Shown here: piece after piece, positions 25,395-34,442 of the stretch
How positions within the stretch are numbered: position 1 is the first letter of the stretch
Layout: every line of letters begins with the position of its first letter
Source: Lysinibacillus piscis
Lineage (GTDB): Bacteria; Bacillota; Bacilli; Bacillales_A; Planococcaceae
Reading direction: 5' to 3'
Length of the DNA: 64,000 nucleotides
Assembly: GCF_026012395.1 (NCBI RefSeq)
Contig: NZ_BRZA01000003.1
Span: forward strand, 186,001-250,000
Notes under the pieces: generated by a model
Seen by the model: only the letters and a program-made list of their open reading frames with translations
What the model was told of the DNA's origin: nothing
The model's database searches: none
Made by a program: the position numbers and the translations under genes

Positions 25395-26654
25395 CTAACT
25401 ACTCATTAATTGACGTACTTTTTCGCTTGCTCTAAAAGCACGTTTATAACAATGATTTGCTTGTTTATAGGCATGTAGCTTCTCATAAAAGGTTCCCCAT
25501 AACGGCATATAGTAAAGTAGTAATTCATAATGATGCTGTTCCTCAAAATAAGGAAAAGCATCCATTTCAATCTCTTTCAATGCCATAAGCCCTAACGGTT
25601 GTGTGCTTGCATAATGAAGCAATTCCCATTGATATTGATGATGACCGATTGTAAAGCATTGCTTTGGGTATTTTTCAAATAGCTCCTGTAGCTTCTCCGT
25701 ATAACCACCACGATAGCATACACGCATCCAATTAATGATTGTGTGCAAATCCTCCAGATGATGAACAGCTTGCGCATAGTAATCCTGTGCTTTTGCAAAA
25801 TCTCGCTGACATTCATAGCAAAAAGCAATATTGTTATAGAGCGAGCTAAACTGTTGCGGTGTTTGAAGCGATTCAACGTTTCTTATTAAATCCTCTCCAG
25901 CCCCATATTCCGTTAGTGCCTCATTAAATCGATGAAGACTATTGTAAATCACCCCTGCCATTGAGTAGAGCTTTAATTGAAAAAGTGGTTTATATTGATG
26001 GGAAAAGGTTTGAGTAGCTATATGAATATAATGAAGAGCCTGCTGAAACGAATACCCTCGATGGTAGGCAAATGCTACATGATAAAAATAATTAGCCTGC
26101 TCAAAGCGATTTGCGGTTGTCATATAATGACTCAATTGCTGTTGCTCTTCCTTTGTACTAATATCGTAAAATTCTAGTGCAGATAAATGGGCATATGTAG
26201 TTGTACCGATATATAACTGTGTTACACGATCATGCTGCCATGCAATAAAAGACTCTGTTTGACTGAGTAACTTTTGTGCTTTCTGTAGCTGATTTTGTGA
26301 TAATAAATATCGACTATAGACAAGTTTTGCGACAACATCTACCTCTTGATGAAACGTCGTTGACTGCATAGCGTGCAATTGGTCTATTTCATTGATAGTG
26401 AGCTCTATATTCGATAGCAATTTTTCATATACAGTTTCCAGAAAGGCTGAGCTTATCGCAAGTTGCTCCTTTTCCGCTGTCAAATTGATTCCTAAACGCT
26501 CTAATAACAGCTCATACATTGTTAATTCCGCTACCACCATGCCATTTTCGATACGACTTAAATACGATGGTGTGCAAATACCAACAGCAACAACATCCTG
26601 CTTCAATCCTTGCTGTTGACGATGATATTTGATTAAACGTCCCCAATTTTCCAT
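25395..26654 (-). CDS. HTH-XRE regulator with TPR-like C-terminal domain (RRNPP-like)
   Basis: This is a DNA-binding regulator of 419 residues. An N-terminal lambda-repressor-like HTH (about 5-60: GRLIKYHRQQQGLKQ, GICTPSYLSRIENG) is joined to a long alpha-helical region of TPR-like repeats (about 75-410). The layout is that of Rgg/PlcR/NprR-type peptide-sensing regulators, so the TPR part may bind a signalling peptide or serve as a general sensor. The start has AGGAGGTG upstream. I found no convincing secreted-peptide gene next to it. Its closest functional link is the MFS gene immediately downstream. Confidence 0.8.
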   Translation of the reverse strand: MENWGRLIKYHRQQQGLKQDVVAVGICTPSYLSRIENGMVVAELTMYELLLERLGINLTAEKEQLAISSAFLETVYEKLLSNIELTINEIDQLHAMQSTTFHQEVDVVAKLVYSRYLLSQNQLQKAQKLLSQTESFIAWQHDRVTQLYIGTTTYAHLSALEFYDISTKEEQQQLSHYMTTANRFEQANYFYHVAFAYHRGYSFQQALHYIHIATQTFSHQYKPLFQLKLYSMAGVIYNSLHRFNEALTEYGAGEDLIRNVESLQTPQQFSSLYNNIAFCYECQRDFAKAQDYYAQAVHHLEDLHTIINWMRVCYRGGYTEKLQELFEKYPKQCFTIGHHQYQWELLHYASTQPLGLMALKEIEMDAFPYFEEQHHYELLLYYMPLWGTFYEKLHAYKQANHCYKRAFRASEKVRQLMSS

Positions 26655-26763
26655 ATTGCACCTCCTGCATTTATTGTATCAAAAGTAAAATTGGATTTAT
26701 TGTGTATGTAGGGACTATTTAAGATGCCTAATTGTTTGAAATCAAAGTGACTTTCGCAATTTT

Positions 26764-26791
26764 TGTAACGAATTCTCTTTAAAATCTATAT
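26764..26791 (+). promoter_or_regulatory. Possible ECF-type promoter of the second sigma operon
   Basis: TGTAACG (26764-26770), like an ECF -35, is followed after about 16 bases by CTATATA in front of the sigma-factor gene. This is the usual place for autoregulation, but the -10 is weak evidence. Confidence 0.3.
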
Positions 26792-26813
26792 ATAAGTGAA
26801 GGGAGGGTGAACG

Positions 26814-27311
26814 ATGGAGGACTTAGACGAAATATATAGGTCATATGCAAATGAAGTAAAAGCATTTCTTATTTTACTGACATCTAACGTCGAGCTAGCA
26901 GAGGAGCTGACACAAGAAACCTTTTATCAAGCCACCAAATCAATCCATCGCTATAATGGACAATGTAAAATATCCGTCTGGCTCTGCCAAATTGCTAAGC
27001 ATGCCTATTATGATTTTTTGAAGAAAGAAAAGCACAGAAATTATGTCAATATAGACAGTACGTCCGAAATAGAAAGCGTGAATCCTACACCAGAGATTGA
27101 AATAACTAATCGTGCGACACTCATTGCTATACATAAGGAAATTCATTTATTGCAGGAGCCTTATAAGGAAGTATTTTTGCTAAGAACATCTATTAATTTA
27201 AGCTTCAAAGAAATTGGAGAAGTGTTTAATAAAAGTGAAAATTGGGCGAGAGTGACTTATTATCGGGCAAAAGTAAAATTAGCAGAAAGGATGGAACGAG
27301 ATGAATTGTAA
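26814..27311 (+). CDS. ECF-type RNA polymerase sigma factor
   Basis: This is a second ECF sigma factor, of 165 residues, with region 2 (about 8-75: AEELTQETFYQATKSI, KISVWLCQIAKHAYYDFL) and region 4 (about 115-160: EPYKEVFLLRTSINLSFKEIGEVFNKSENWARVTYYRAK). GGGAGGGTG precedes the ATG. The 3' end overlaps the zinc-finger anti-sigma gene by 11 bases, the usual sign of a cognate pair. Its divergent position from the HTH-TPR regulator is probably coincidental. Confidence 0.9.
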   Translation: MEDLDEIYRSYANEVKAFLILLTSNVELAEELTQETFYQATKSIHRYNGQCKISVWLCQIAKHAYYDFLKKEKHRNYVNIDSTSEIESVNPTPEIEITNRATLIAIHKEIHLLQEPYKEVFLLRTSINLSFKEIGEVFNKSENWARVTYYRAKVKLAERMERDEL

Positions 27312-27930
27312 TATTATCAAAGATTTACTGCCACTATATGTCGATGGTGTTTGTAGTAATGAAACTTACAAAGCAGTAGAAGAGCATATCGGGCAATGTA
27401 AAGCATGTCAATCACATTTGGCAATGTTGCAGCAAGAAGTTACCTATATTCCACCATTACCAGAGGAAGTGAAAAAAGCCATTGCTCCTTTTAAAAAAAT
27501 TAAGAGAAAACGTTATTTTCATATGATAGCAGCAATAGCTATCACCTTTATGGTCATGGTTATTGGTATGATGGTTTACCAAGAAGTAGGTACTGTCCAT
27601 GACTTCTTTTCACCAATTCACCGAGGACATGCTATGGTAGATTCAAATGACAATGAATGGTATCCTGTTGAATTTCATGATGGAACAGGCCAATATATAC
27701 AAGACTATCTTCTATTCGATAGCATTTTTTGGTCAAAGGCTATTATAAACGATGCAAATAATGAACATGACCTCCTACTCAGAATCAAAGATGAAGACAA
27801 TCAAATCATTCTAGATAATGTGGAAATAAAGCATGGTACAAGTGTGGATTTAAAAGCGTTAAAAAGAAATATAAAATACTTTCTTGAAATAAAAGCACCT
27901 TGTGGAAAATACACAATTAATGCTATATAA
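27301..27930 (+). CDS. Zinc-finger anti-sigma factor
   Basis: This is an anti-sigma factor expected to bind the sigma encoded just upstream. It has 209 residues: an N-terminal zf-HC2 domain (Cys3, then HIGQCKACQ with His30, Cys34 and Cys37), one membrane helix (about 78-100), and an extracytoplasmic domain of about 105 residues with no family I can name. The start codon lies inside the sigma gene with AAAGGATGG upstream. The sensed stress is unknown. Confidence 0.88.
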   Translation: MNCNIIKDLLPLYVDGVCSNETYKAVEEHIGQCKACQSHLAMLQQEVTYIPPLPEEVKKAIAPFKKIKRKRYFHMIAAIAITFMVMVIGMMVYQEVGTVHDFFSPIHRGHAMVDSNDNEWYPVEFHDGTGQYIQDYLLFDSIFWSKAIINDANNEHDLLLRIKDEDNQIILDNVEIKHGTSVDLKALKRNIKYFLEIKAPCGKYTINAI

Positions 27931-28258
27931 AGTGCTAAGATGGAAATTGTTATCCAAAAAGATAAAATTTGCTTAACCTTTTCTGTTTTACTGTTTTTTA
28001 ACCTATTACGTGGGTTAATCGTACGAGTGTAAAGACCATTCTACAATAATGGTCTTTATACAGATTCTATGATCACAGGAATCCTCTTAAATTGTAAAAA
28101 ATATACTGTTAATTAAGCTGCGGTTAACTCTGTTTCTTCAAGAATTCCATAAAAAGATAATTTCCCCAAAATTTACCCTAATTCTATTGCTCACCTACAC
28201 AAGAATCATTGTACTTTTGCAATTGCACTAATAAACTGATTTTCCTCATTAACTAGCT
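27931..28258. other. Intergenic region with one terminator, otherwise no gene seen
   Basis: This interval of about 330 bases lies between the convergent anti-sigma and TetR genes. Apart from the hairpin at 28030-28058 I see only a short minus-strand open piece (ELVNEENQFISAIAKVQ then stop, near 28200-28255). It could be the tail of a lost gene, but it is too short to assign. Confidence 0.5.
28030..28058. terminator. Terminator after the anti-sigma gene
   Basis: TAAAGACCATT (28030-28040) pairs perfectly with AATGGTCTTTA (28048-28058) around a 7-base loop. T-rich flanks are modest. Confidence 0.7.
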
Positions 28259-28792
28259 CTATATCTCCTTAATTGTCTTTAACATCAATTCACCAACCTT
28301 TGTTGCAATTTCCTCTGTATTACCATTTAACTGATTTAAAACAAATGACTCCATAATGCCTAAAACTGCTGTACTCACAAACCGTAATAATATTTTATCG
28401 TCTCGCTCTGTTATTTTTTCACCTAGCTGCTTCATCATAAAATCAAGTAACCGCTCTCTGAAAGCTACAGTGCTTTTACTAGTAAATAAGGCTAAGAAAA
28501 AAGCTTTATGTTGAGCAAAATAGTCAAACCAAATAATCGTTCCTTCGATAAAGCCTGCTTCTTTTTTTTGCTCACAGATTACTTCTAGCTCCTGTAATCG
28601 TTGGGTAACAATTGTATCCAATAAATCGTATTTATCAACATAGTGCAAATAAAATGTCTTTCGACTAATATCCGCTATTTCCGTAATTTCCTTTACGGTT
28701 ATTTCATCAAAACCATCCTCGATTAACATGCTTAAAAATGTGCATTGAATAGCCTTTTTCGATTTCAATATTCTTCTATCTGTCTTTTCCAT
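28259..28792 (-). CDS. TetR-family transcriptional regulator
   Basis: This is a repressor of 177 residues with an N-terminal HTH (about 8-55: EITVKEITEIADISRKTFYLHYVDK) and a helical ligand-binding domain. The ATG at 28792 follows GAGGTG by six bases; an earlier in-frame start adds ten residues without support. It is divergent from the alpha/beta hydrolase gene and has a near-palindrome just upstream of its start, so it likely represses itself and possibly the hydrolase. Confidence 0.9.
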   Translation of the reverse strand: MEKTDRRILKSKKAIQCTFLSMLIEDGFDEITVKEITEIADISRKTFYLHYVDKYDLLDTIVTQRLQELEVICEQKKEAGFIEGTIIWFDYFAQHKAFFLALFTSKSTVAFRERLLDFMMKQLGEKITERDDKILLRFVSTAVLGIMESFVLNQLNGNTEEIATKVGELMLKTIKEI

Positions 28793-28814
28793 TACAAACA
28801 CCTCTTTATTTAAT

Positions 28815-28836
28815 ACACACATTTTTAAAAGTGTGC
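28815..28836. promoter_or_regulatory. Candidate TetR operator
   Basis: ACACAC (28815-28820) and GTGTGC (28831-28836) flank ATTTTTAAAA, a 22-bp near-palindrome 23 bases before the TetR start and in the intergenic region shared with the hydrolase gene. Confidence 0.5.
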
Positions 28837-28955
28837 ATTACTATACAAAATATAAAATATGGTTATTGTCATAGTTATTCTTCTATTTTACAGTAAATAT
28901 ACACAAGAGTAATAAGATACTCAAGTATAACTTTAAACAAAGGTGGTTATTGTAG

Positions 28956-29867
28956 ATGACAGTCACAAAACAAACTGTACGATTCAATGCACATGGCTTA
29001 CAACTTGCAGGTATTTTAAATCTTCCACAAAACGTAGCAAACAAAAATGCAGCTATCGTTTGCGTACATCCAGGTAGTAGCTGTAAAGATCAAACAGCAG
29101 GAATTTATGCAGAAAAATTAGCTGAGCTAGGCTTTATAACACTTGCTTACGATGCTTCCTATCAAGGAGAAAGTGAGGGAGCGCCCCGCTATGCAGAATA
29201 TCCTACGGCACGTGTAGAAGATATTCGCTGTGCAATTGATTACTTAACAACATTAGACTATGTGGATGAAGACCGTGTTGGTGTGCTTGGTGTTTGTGCA
29301 GGTGGTGGCTACGCGGTCAACACAGCGATGATTGAGCGTCGTATTAAAGCAGTTGGTACAGTGGTCGGTGCGAATATTGGACGTGTTAATCGTCAAGTGG
29401 ACCCTATCGCTGTCTTAGAGAACATTGGTAAACAGCGTACTGCCGAAGCACGTGGGGCAGAGCGAATGCTAGTTAACTGGATTCCTTGTAACCACGAGGA
29501 AAGAGAAAAAGCTGGTATGACAGATATTGACCTTGTGGAAGCTGTTGAATATTACACAACATCACGTGGTCAAAGTCCAAATTCCCCAAATCGATTATAT
29601 TTCCCAAGTATGAGTAATGTTATTGGCTTTGATGCTTTCCATTTGGCAGACCAATTATTGACACAACCATTACAAATTATTGTTGGGGACAAACAAGGTG
29701 CATTTGGTTCTTATCAAGATGGACATGAACTATACAACAAAGCCGCTTCAACAGAAAAAGATTTATTTGTCTTGGAAGGCGTTTCTCATTATGATTTATA
29801 CGACCAACCTGAGCCAGTGCGTCAGGCTGTTGAAAAATTAGCTAAATTCTATAATAAATATTTATAA
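28956..29867 (+). CDS. Alpha/beta hydrolase (dienelactone-hydrolase-like) with Cys nucleophile
   Basis: This is a cytoplasmic alpha/beta-hydrolase-fold enzyme of 303 residues. After the CVHPGSSCKD oxyanion-loop region (about 35-45), the nucleophile elbow reads GVCAGGGYA (about 110), with Cys in place of Ser as in dienelactone hydrolases. A late Asp and the His in GVSHYDLY (about 280) complete the triad. The protein resembles the YcjY/FrsA-like hydrolases often placed under TetR control. The start has AAAGGTGG upstream. The substrate is unknown. Confidence 0.85.
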   Translation: MTVTKQTVRFNAHGLQLAGILNLPQNVANKNAAIVCVHPGSSCKDQTAGIYAEKLAELGFITLAYDASYQGESEGAPRYAEYPTARVEDIRCAIDYLTTLDYVDEDRVGVLGVCAGGGYAVNTAMIERRIKAVGTVVGANIGRVNRQVDPIAVLENIGKQRTAEARGAERMLVNWIPCNHEEREKAGMTDIDLVEAVEYYTTSRGQSPNSPNRLYFPSMSNVIGFDAFHLADQLLTQPLQIIVGDKQGAFGSYQDGHELYNKAASTEKDLFVLEGVSHYDLYDQPEPVRQAVEKLAKFYNKYL

Positions 29868-29870
29868 AAA

Positions 29871-29904
29871 ATAGGCTATGGATGTTGTTTCACCCATAGC
29901 CTAT
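29871..29904. terminator. Bidirectional terminator
   Basis: ATAGGCTATGG (29871-29881) pairs with CCATAGCCTAT (29894-29904), and it is flanked by A-rich and T-rich stretches. It separates the hydrolase from the convergent chemoreceptor. Confidence 0.8.
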
Positions 29905-29907
29905 CTC

Positions 29908-31653
29908 TTATAAAGCATATTTTTCAACAATTTGATTCAATGTTTGACTAAGATCTGTCAGTTGTTCAGCCGAAATCGCGACTTGTGCAATCGCCTTGAT
30001 TTGTTCATCAATAGACGCTGTAATTTCTTCAACGGCTGCCGCTGTTTGCTGTGAAATGCTTGTTGCATTTTGTGCCGCATCCACGATTGTTTTATTTTGC
30101 TGTGTCACCTGTAACAATTCTTGATTTAACAATATCACTGCATTCGTTGTTTCGGTAATAGCTTTGGCGATATTAGTAAATTCTGTTTCTGTCTCATTCA
30201 CTGCATGGTCCAGTTGCTTAGAGCGCTCAATTGTAGTTGATACAGCTTGAACTGTTTTTGCTGTTTCACCTTCAATTGCTGCAATCATATTTTGTATTTG
30301 CTTTGTTGCTTCATTGGATTGCTCAGCTAACTTTTGCACCTCGCTTGCGACGACCGCAAATCCCTTCCCATGCTCTCCTGCACGAGCTGCCTCAATGCTT
30401 GCATTTAATGCTAGTAAATTAGTTTCAGAGGAAATACTTTCAATCACCGCTGTCATTCGTGAAATGCCAGTGATCTTACTATTTAAGCTTTCAATCGTTG
30501 TATGTACCTCATTGGAAGAAGCTAAAGATGCCTCATTGGATTGCTTTAATCGTTGAATCATCTCTTGCCCTTGATGTGTCGCCGCCTCTGATTGGGAGGT
30601 AATGTCTTTAATAAGTTGACTTTGCTGATTCATCGCCTCAATTGACGTATTCAACCGTGTAATTTGTTGGTTTGCTTCCTCTAAATCTGCTGCTTGATTC
30701 ACTGTACCTTGCGCAATATCGTTCATAGCTCTACCAATCTCTTCACTGCTAGACGCTGTTTCCTCCGATATAGCAGACAAAGACATAGAAGTTTCCGCTA
30801 CTTGCCCACTTGTGCCTTGCAATTGACTAATTAAATCTCTTAATTGCAACAGCATTTGATTAAATGATGCACCGAGGTGACCAATTTCATCTTTTGATTC
30901 AGGCAATGTAGTCGATTGAATATTCCGATTGGCGATTGCCAAGAAGGCTGCTGAAATTGTCTCTAATAATTTCAAGCTTTTTCGTGATACAAAATAAAAA
31001 ATCATAAAGCTAATGACTAGAATACCCAAGGTCATCAAAATAATTGTCCATTTTACCTTATTCAACTCACCATAAAATGTTGTATCTAACACAATCATGC
31101 CAACATGCCAATCCCATGGCTCAAAGTATGCCATATAGGCTGTTTTCGTGACATGGTTGCCATTATCATCTGTATCGTCAAACGGGTGATAACGATCTGC
31201 ATCATTGGTAGCTCTTGCTGCTTTTACCATATTGGCTCGGTTTGTTGTATCATCTGGCATATGTCCAATTGGATTTTTTGGATGCAATATTGATGCATAG
31301 CTCGAGTTATACGCTACCAAATAACCATCTTGTTTATACAAAAAGGCTGATTTTTTATAATCATAGCCCTCTGCTAGTTTAGGACCATTTAATAAAACAC
31401 GTGCCTCTTCTTGTGCTTGCTCTAATGTTAATTCTCCCTTTTCAACTCGCTCATTTAATACGTTCAATGTCACGATAGAGGTATTCACAATATGTTTCAT
31501 ATCGCTTTTCCCCGCCTCAACAAGTTCTTTTTTCGTCAAATAATAACTTGTTCCACCGATTACTCCACCCGTCAGTGCAATGACAAAAATAATGAGCATA
31601 GTTAATTTGAAAAAGATGCTATCAAAAATAGCTACATGACGCTTTATTTGCAC
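29908..31653 (-). CDS. Methyl-accepting chemotaxis protein with Cache sensor
   Basis: This is a membrane chemoreceptor of about 581 residues. A first membrane segment (about 15-38) precedes a single-Cache domain (about 40-195, including [20 protein letters not shown] and [13 protein letters not shown]), a second membrane segment (about 200-222), HAMP and the signalling domain. The tip [22 protein letters not shown] lies near residue 410. GTG is the only sensible start; of two in-frame GTGs I prefer 31653, since AAGGAA is better spaced from it than from 31662. It is monocistronic. Confidence 0.9.
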   Translation of the reverse strand: MQIKRHVAIFDSIFFKLTMLIIFVIALTGGVIGGTSYYLTKKELVEAGKSDMKHIVNTSIVTLNVLNERVEKGELTLEQAQEEARVLLNGPKLAEGYDYKKSAFLYKQDGYLVAYNSSYASILHPKNPIGHMPDDTTNRANMVKAARATNDADRYHPFDDTDDNGNHVTKTAYMAYFEPWDWHVGMIVLDTTFYGELNKVKWTIILMTLGILVISFMIFYFVSRKSLKLLETISAAFLAIANRNIQSTTLPESKDEIGHLGASFNQMLLQLRDLISQLQGTSGQVAETSMSLSAISEETASSSEEIGRAMNDIAQGTVNQAADLEEANQQITRLNTSIEAMNQQSQLIKDITSQSEAATHQGQEMIQRLKQSNEASLASSNEVHTTIESLNSKITGISRMTAVIESISSETNLLALNASIEAARAGEHGKGFAVVASEVQKLAEQSNEATKQIQNMIAAIEGETAKTVQAVSTTIERSKQLDHAVNETETEFTNIAKAITETTNAVILLNQELLQVTQQNKTIVDAAQNATSISQQTAAAVEEITASIDEQIKAIAQVAISAEQLTDLSQTLNQIVEKYAL

Positions 31654-31851
31654 ATGAATCACTTCCTTTTATATTTATCTCGCAGTAACAGACAGTCAGC
31701 AGCCATCTGTACAGCTCTATTAGTGAAAATGAATAATCAATTCACTTTATATTGCTCTATTGTACAGCGAATAGCAGAAAAATAATAAGGAAATTAATTT
31801 TACATTACTTTAAGAATATCTTCTTTTTTCTTAATCAATAGTTACAAGGCA

Positions 31852-32163
31852 CTAAAATTCCGTACGTTTACGATATACTACAAAAACCACTATGTTTAGT
31901 AGCATCGTGACCATCACAAGTGTTATCGTTGCATATGCCACTACTCCTGTCGTATCCATAAGTGCTACCCAATCCTTAATCGTCACGAGATAACCTGTAT
32001 AAATAATTTGAAAAACGAGTGCGACTGCACATGCACTGAAACTATACATTGCACGGTTTACCCGTTGTTTATAACACTCATCTGGATAGTTTAGCAAACT
32101 AATCGCAGGCAATAACCACGCATATAGCCCCAAAAATAAACTACCAATATTAAGCCATCCCAT
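31852..32163 (-). CDS. Small membrane protein, unknown function
   Basis: This is a 103-residue protein with three predicted membrane helices (about 5-22, 40-60 and 75-98) and a short basic tail (VYRKRTEF). I do not recognise a family. The ATG at 32163 follows AGAGGGG with normal spacing; a start ten codons farther upstream overlaps that site. It is divergent from the DUF6530/MATE operon, and the shared intergenic region contains a perfect palindrome. Confidence 0.6.
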   Translation of the reverse strand: MGWLNIGSLFLGLYAWLLPAISLLNYPDECYKQRVNRAMYSFSACAVALVFQIIYTGYLVTIKDWVALMDTTGVVAYATITLVMVTMLLNIVVFVVYRKRTEF

Positions 32164-32245
32164 GATACACCCCTCTTTTCCATTAATTTTCAAATATGTA
32201 GACGACCATGAATGGAATTTGTTTCATATGTTCCATTCGTCATAA

Positions 32246-32303
32246 TTGACTTTTAAACAATTTAATGTTATTTTTACTACAGTAGTAATTTAGTAAATTA
32301 CTA
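32246..32303 (+). promoter_or_regulatory. Promoter and palindromic operator of the MATE operon
   Basis: TTGACT (32246-32251), a 17-bp spacer and TATTTT (32269-32274) predict a start near 32281. TAGTAATTTA (32283-32292), G, then TAAATTACTA (32294-32303) is a perfect palindrome with 10-bp arms directly at that start, in the style of MarR-family sites. Confidence 0.65.
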
Positions 32304-32327
32304 AATACAAGAGGGGAGTCAATAAAA

Positions 32328-32807
32328 ATGAAAATTCCTACACATTTAAAACATAAACCTGTCATCGTAGCAGAAAACTATAGTAATATTGATGGTCGCA
32401 CAGCGTATCATACGGATGCACAAGGATTATCACTTGGCTTAGCTCAATGGAATGACCGTGGTAAAGTGGATATTTCCGCGAAGGTTTGGCGTCATACAGG
32501 TGGTAAATGGTCGCGTCAATCAGAGGAACTACCGCTTCATCGTGTACTTGACCTAGCGATTTTAGTATGTGAGGCACAGCTACACTTTAAAGAAGCCTAT
32601 CGCCATGAGCATCTATATGATGAGGAGAATCCTGTGATTAAGCGTGTTGGTTTGCAGGGTGATGCTATGACAATTGAAGTATGTACAGAGAATGAGCAAA
32701 TTCATGAGGATATTCAACTTTTCAATCAAGCATTAAGTGAGGACGGCGAATTAATCGGCGAGCGTCTTCGCACATTATCACATATTTTAAAAGAAATGGG
32801 TTATTAA
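32328..32807 (+). CDS. DUF6530-like protein of unknown function
   Basis: This is a 159-residue soluble protein without membrane segments. The sequence (HKPVIVAENYSNIDGR near the start, SLGLAQWNDRG, ISAKVWRHTGGKWSRQSEELPLHRVLDL in the middle) matches what I remember of the DUF6530 family, common in Bacilli and uncharacterised. It starts at an ATG with GAGGGGAG upstream and ends two bases before the MATE transporter gene, so both should be expressed from the operator-bearing promoter upstream. Confidence 0.7.
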   Translation: MKIPTHLKHKPVIVAENYSNIDGRTAYHTDAQGLSLGLAQWNDRGKVDISAKVWRHTGGKWSRQSEELPLHRVLDLAILVCEAQLHFKEAYRHEHLYDEENPVIKRVGLQGDAMTIEVCTENEQIHEDIQLFNQALSEDGELIGERLRTLSHILKEMGY

Positions 32808-32809
32808 TA

Positions 32810-34186
32810 ATGAACGGACAATTATTACAGGACGATCAACAAATCAAAAAAGCTTTTTTTAACTTCTTAATTCCTGTCATGCTTGCAAATGTACTGCAAT
32901 CATTAGGGCAAGTTGCCGCCATGTTTATCGTTGGGCGCAATTTAGGTGTAGATGCATTAGCGGCGATTTCTGCCTTTTTCCCGTTTTTCTTCTTTTTAAT
33001 GGCTTTTGCTATTGGAATTGGTTCAGGTAGCTCTATTTTAGTAGGGCAAACATTCGGGGCTGGCAATCATGAAAAGATGAAAGAAGTGGTTGGTGTCACA
33101 TTAGCCTTTACCACAATTTTATCCATTGCTGTAGCGTTATTTGGTGGTTTTTTCATCGAGTGGATTTTGCGCTTTATGCAAACACCTACCAATATTTTAG
33201 CGATTAGTGTGAGCTATGCAAAAATTTTATTCTTTACACTGCCAATTTTATTTTGGTATTTAACGTATACAACCTTTATGCGTGGTGTGGGTGATTCGAA
33301 AACACCCTTTATCTTTTTAGTTGTCAGCGTGGTACTCAACATTGCCTTTTTACCACCACTGATTTTTGGTTGGTTTGGCTTGCCTGCATTCGGCTTAAAT
33401 GGTGCTGCCTATGCTTCCGTATTATCCAATCTAGTCACAATGATTTTATTATTAGTATACCTACACAAAACAAAGCATATTTTACGTTTAGATCAATCTA
33501 TTTTACAGCATTTTAAATTAAAGAAAGATATTTTAATCTCTTTAATGAAATTAGCTATCCCATCAAGCATTAGTATGGTTGCCATCTCTGTAGCAGAAAT
33601 CGCTGTTATTGGCTTCGTCAATGCTTATGGCTCCAATGCCACTGCTGCCTATGGTGTTGTCAATCAAGTAGCTAGCTATGCACAAGTACCTGCGATGAGC
33701 ATTGCCATTGCCACATCTGTCTTTGTTGCACAAGCATTAGGCGCAAGCTCTACAGAGATGATTAAAAAAATTCGTCACATGGGTGTACGCATTAACTATA
33801 TTTTAGGTGGCTCTATCATCGTCATTATGTATTTATTTGCAGAGCCTATTTTATCGCTCTTTATCGATTCTCATGATACTGTCGATATTGCCAAAGATTA
33901 TTTAATGATTACATTTTGGAGCTATTTAATTTTTGGTCATACACAAACAGTTTCTGCAACAATGCGTGCAACAGGTGTCGTCTTATGGCCAACGGTATTT
34001 CTTGTGCTCACAATTTGGCTTGTACAAGTGCCAACAGCCTTTTTGCTATCCCATTATACAAACTTTGAATTAAACGGTGTGTGGATGGCGTATCCAATTA
34101 CATTCTGTGTGCATTTCATATTGCAATATGCCTATTTCAAGCTGGGCTGGCAAAAACGGACGTTAAAGGCGATGCTCAGCGAGTAA
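32810..34186 (+). CDS. MATE-family multidrug/Na+ antiporter
   Basis: This is a 458-residue efflux transporter of the multidrug and toxic compound extrusion family. It has 12 membrane segments in two similar halves: NFLIPVMLANVLQSLGQVAAMFIVGR opens the first, and KLAIPSSISMVAISVAEIAVIGFV opens the second. The MRGVGDSKTPF loop and MRATGVVLWP are usual MATE landmarks. It follows the DUF6530-like gene by two bases and ends at a strong terminator. The substrate is not predictable. Confidence 0.92.
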   Translation: MNGQLLQDDQQIKKAFFNFLIPVMLANVLQSLGQVAAMFIVGRNLGVDALAAISAFFPFFFFLMAFAIGIGSGSSILVGQTFGAGNHEKMKEVVGVTLAFTTILSIAVALFGGFFIEWILRFMQTPTNILAISVSYAKILFFTLPILFWYLTYTTFMRGVGDSKTPFIFLVVSVVLNIAFLPPLIFGWFGLPAFGLNGAAYASVLSNLVTMILLLVYLHKTKHILRLDQSILQHFKLKKDILISLMKLAIPSSISMVAISVAEIAVIGFVNAYGSNATAAYGVVNQVASYAQVPAMSIAIATSVFVAQALGASSTEMIKKIRHMGVRINYILGGSIIVIMYLFAEPILSLFIDSHDTVDIAKDYLMITFWSYLIFGHTQTVSATMRATGVVLWPTVFLVLTIWLVQVPTAFLLSHYTNFELNGVWMAYPITFCVHFILQYAYFKLGWQKRTLKAMLSE

Positions 34187-34204
34187 TCCAACCTCTCCAA
34201 ATAC

Positions 34205-34236
34205 AAACGGTAGACCATCGACCTGGTCTACCGTTT
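34205..34236 (+). terminator. Terminator of the MATE operon
   Basis: AAACGGTAGACC (34205-34216) pairs perfectly with GGTCTACCGTTT (34225-34236) around an 8-base loop, followed by a short T run. Confidence 0.85.
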
Positions 34237-34360
34237 TAAATTGCAAAAAATCCCCCCTTTCACCACATATCCCCGACACATAAATTATTTTTTCCATATG
34301 AAAGCCTGATACCTACGCAAAAGTTACCTCAACGTTTCTATGACACGAAAAAGTGCGTAC

Positions 34361-34398
34361 TTGTTTCACCTTACATACGAGCGCATAATCGATTATGC
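34361..34398 (+). promoter_or_regulatory. Promoter with overlapping palindrome upstream of the aldo-keto reductase
   Basis: TTGTTT (34361-34366), a 17-bp spacer and CATAAT (34384-34389) form a plausible promoter. The perfect 16-bp palindrome GCATAATCGATTATGC (34383-34398) covers the -10, as expected of a repressor site. Confidence 0.55.
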
Positions 34399-34442
34399 AA
34401 TAACGAGTTAGTGATTAACAAATACAATATGGAGGGTATACG

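Noticed and set aside
28200-28258. Short minus-strand piece after the TetR gene (ELVNEENQFISAIAKVQ)
   Set aside because: It might be a gene tail, but it is too short and has no start, so I did not list it as a pseudogene.
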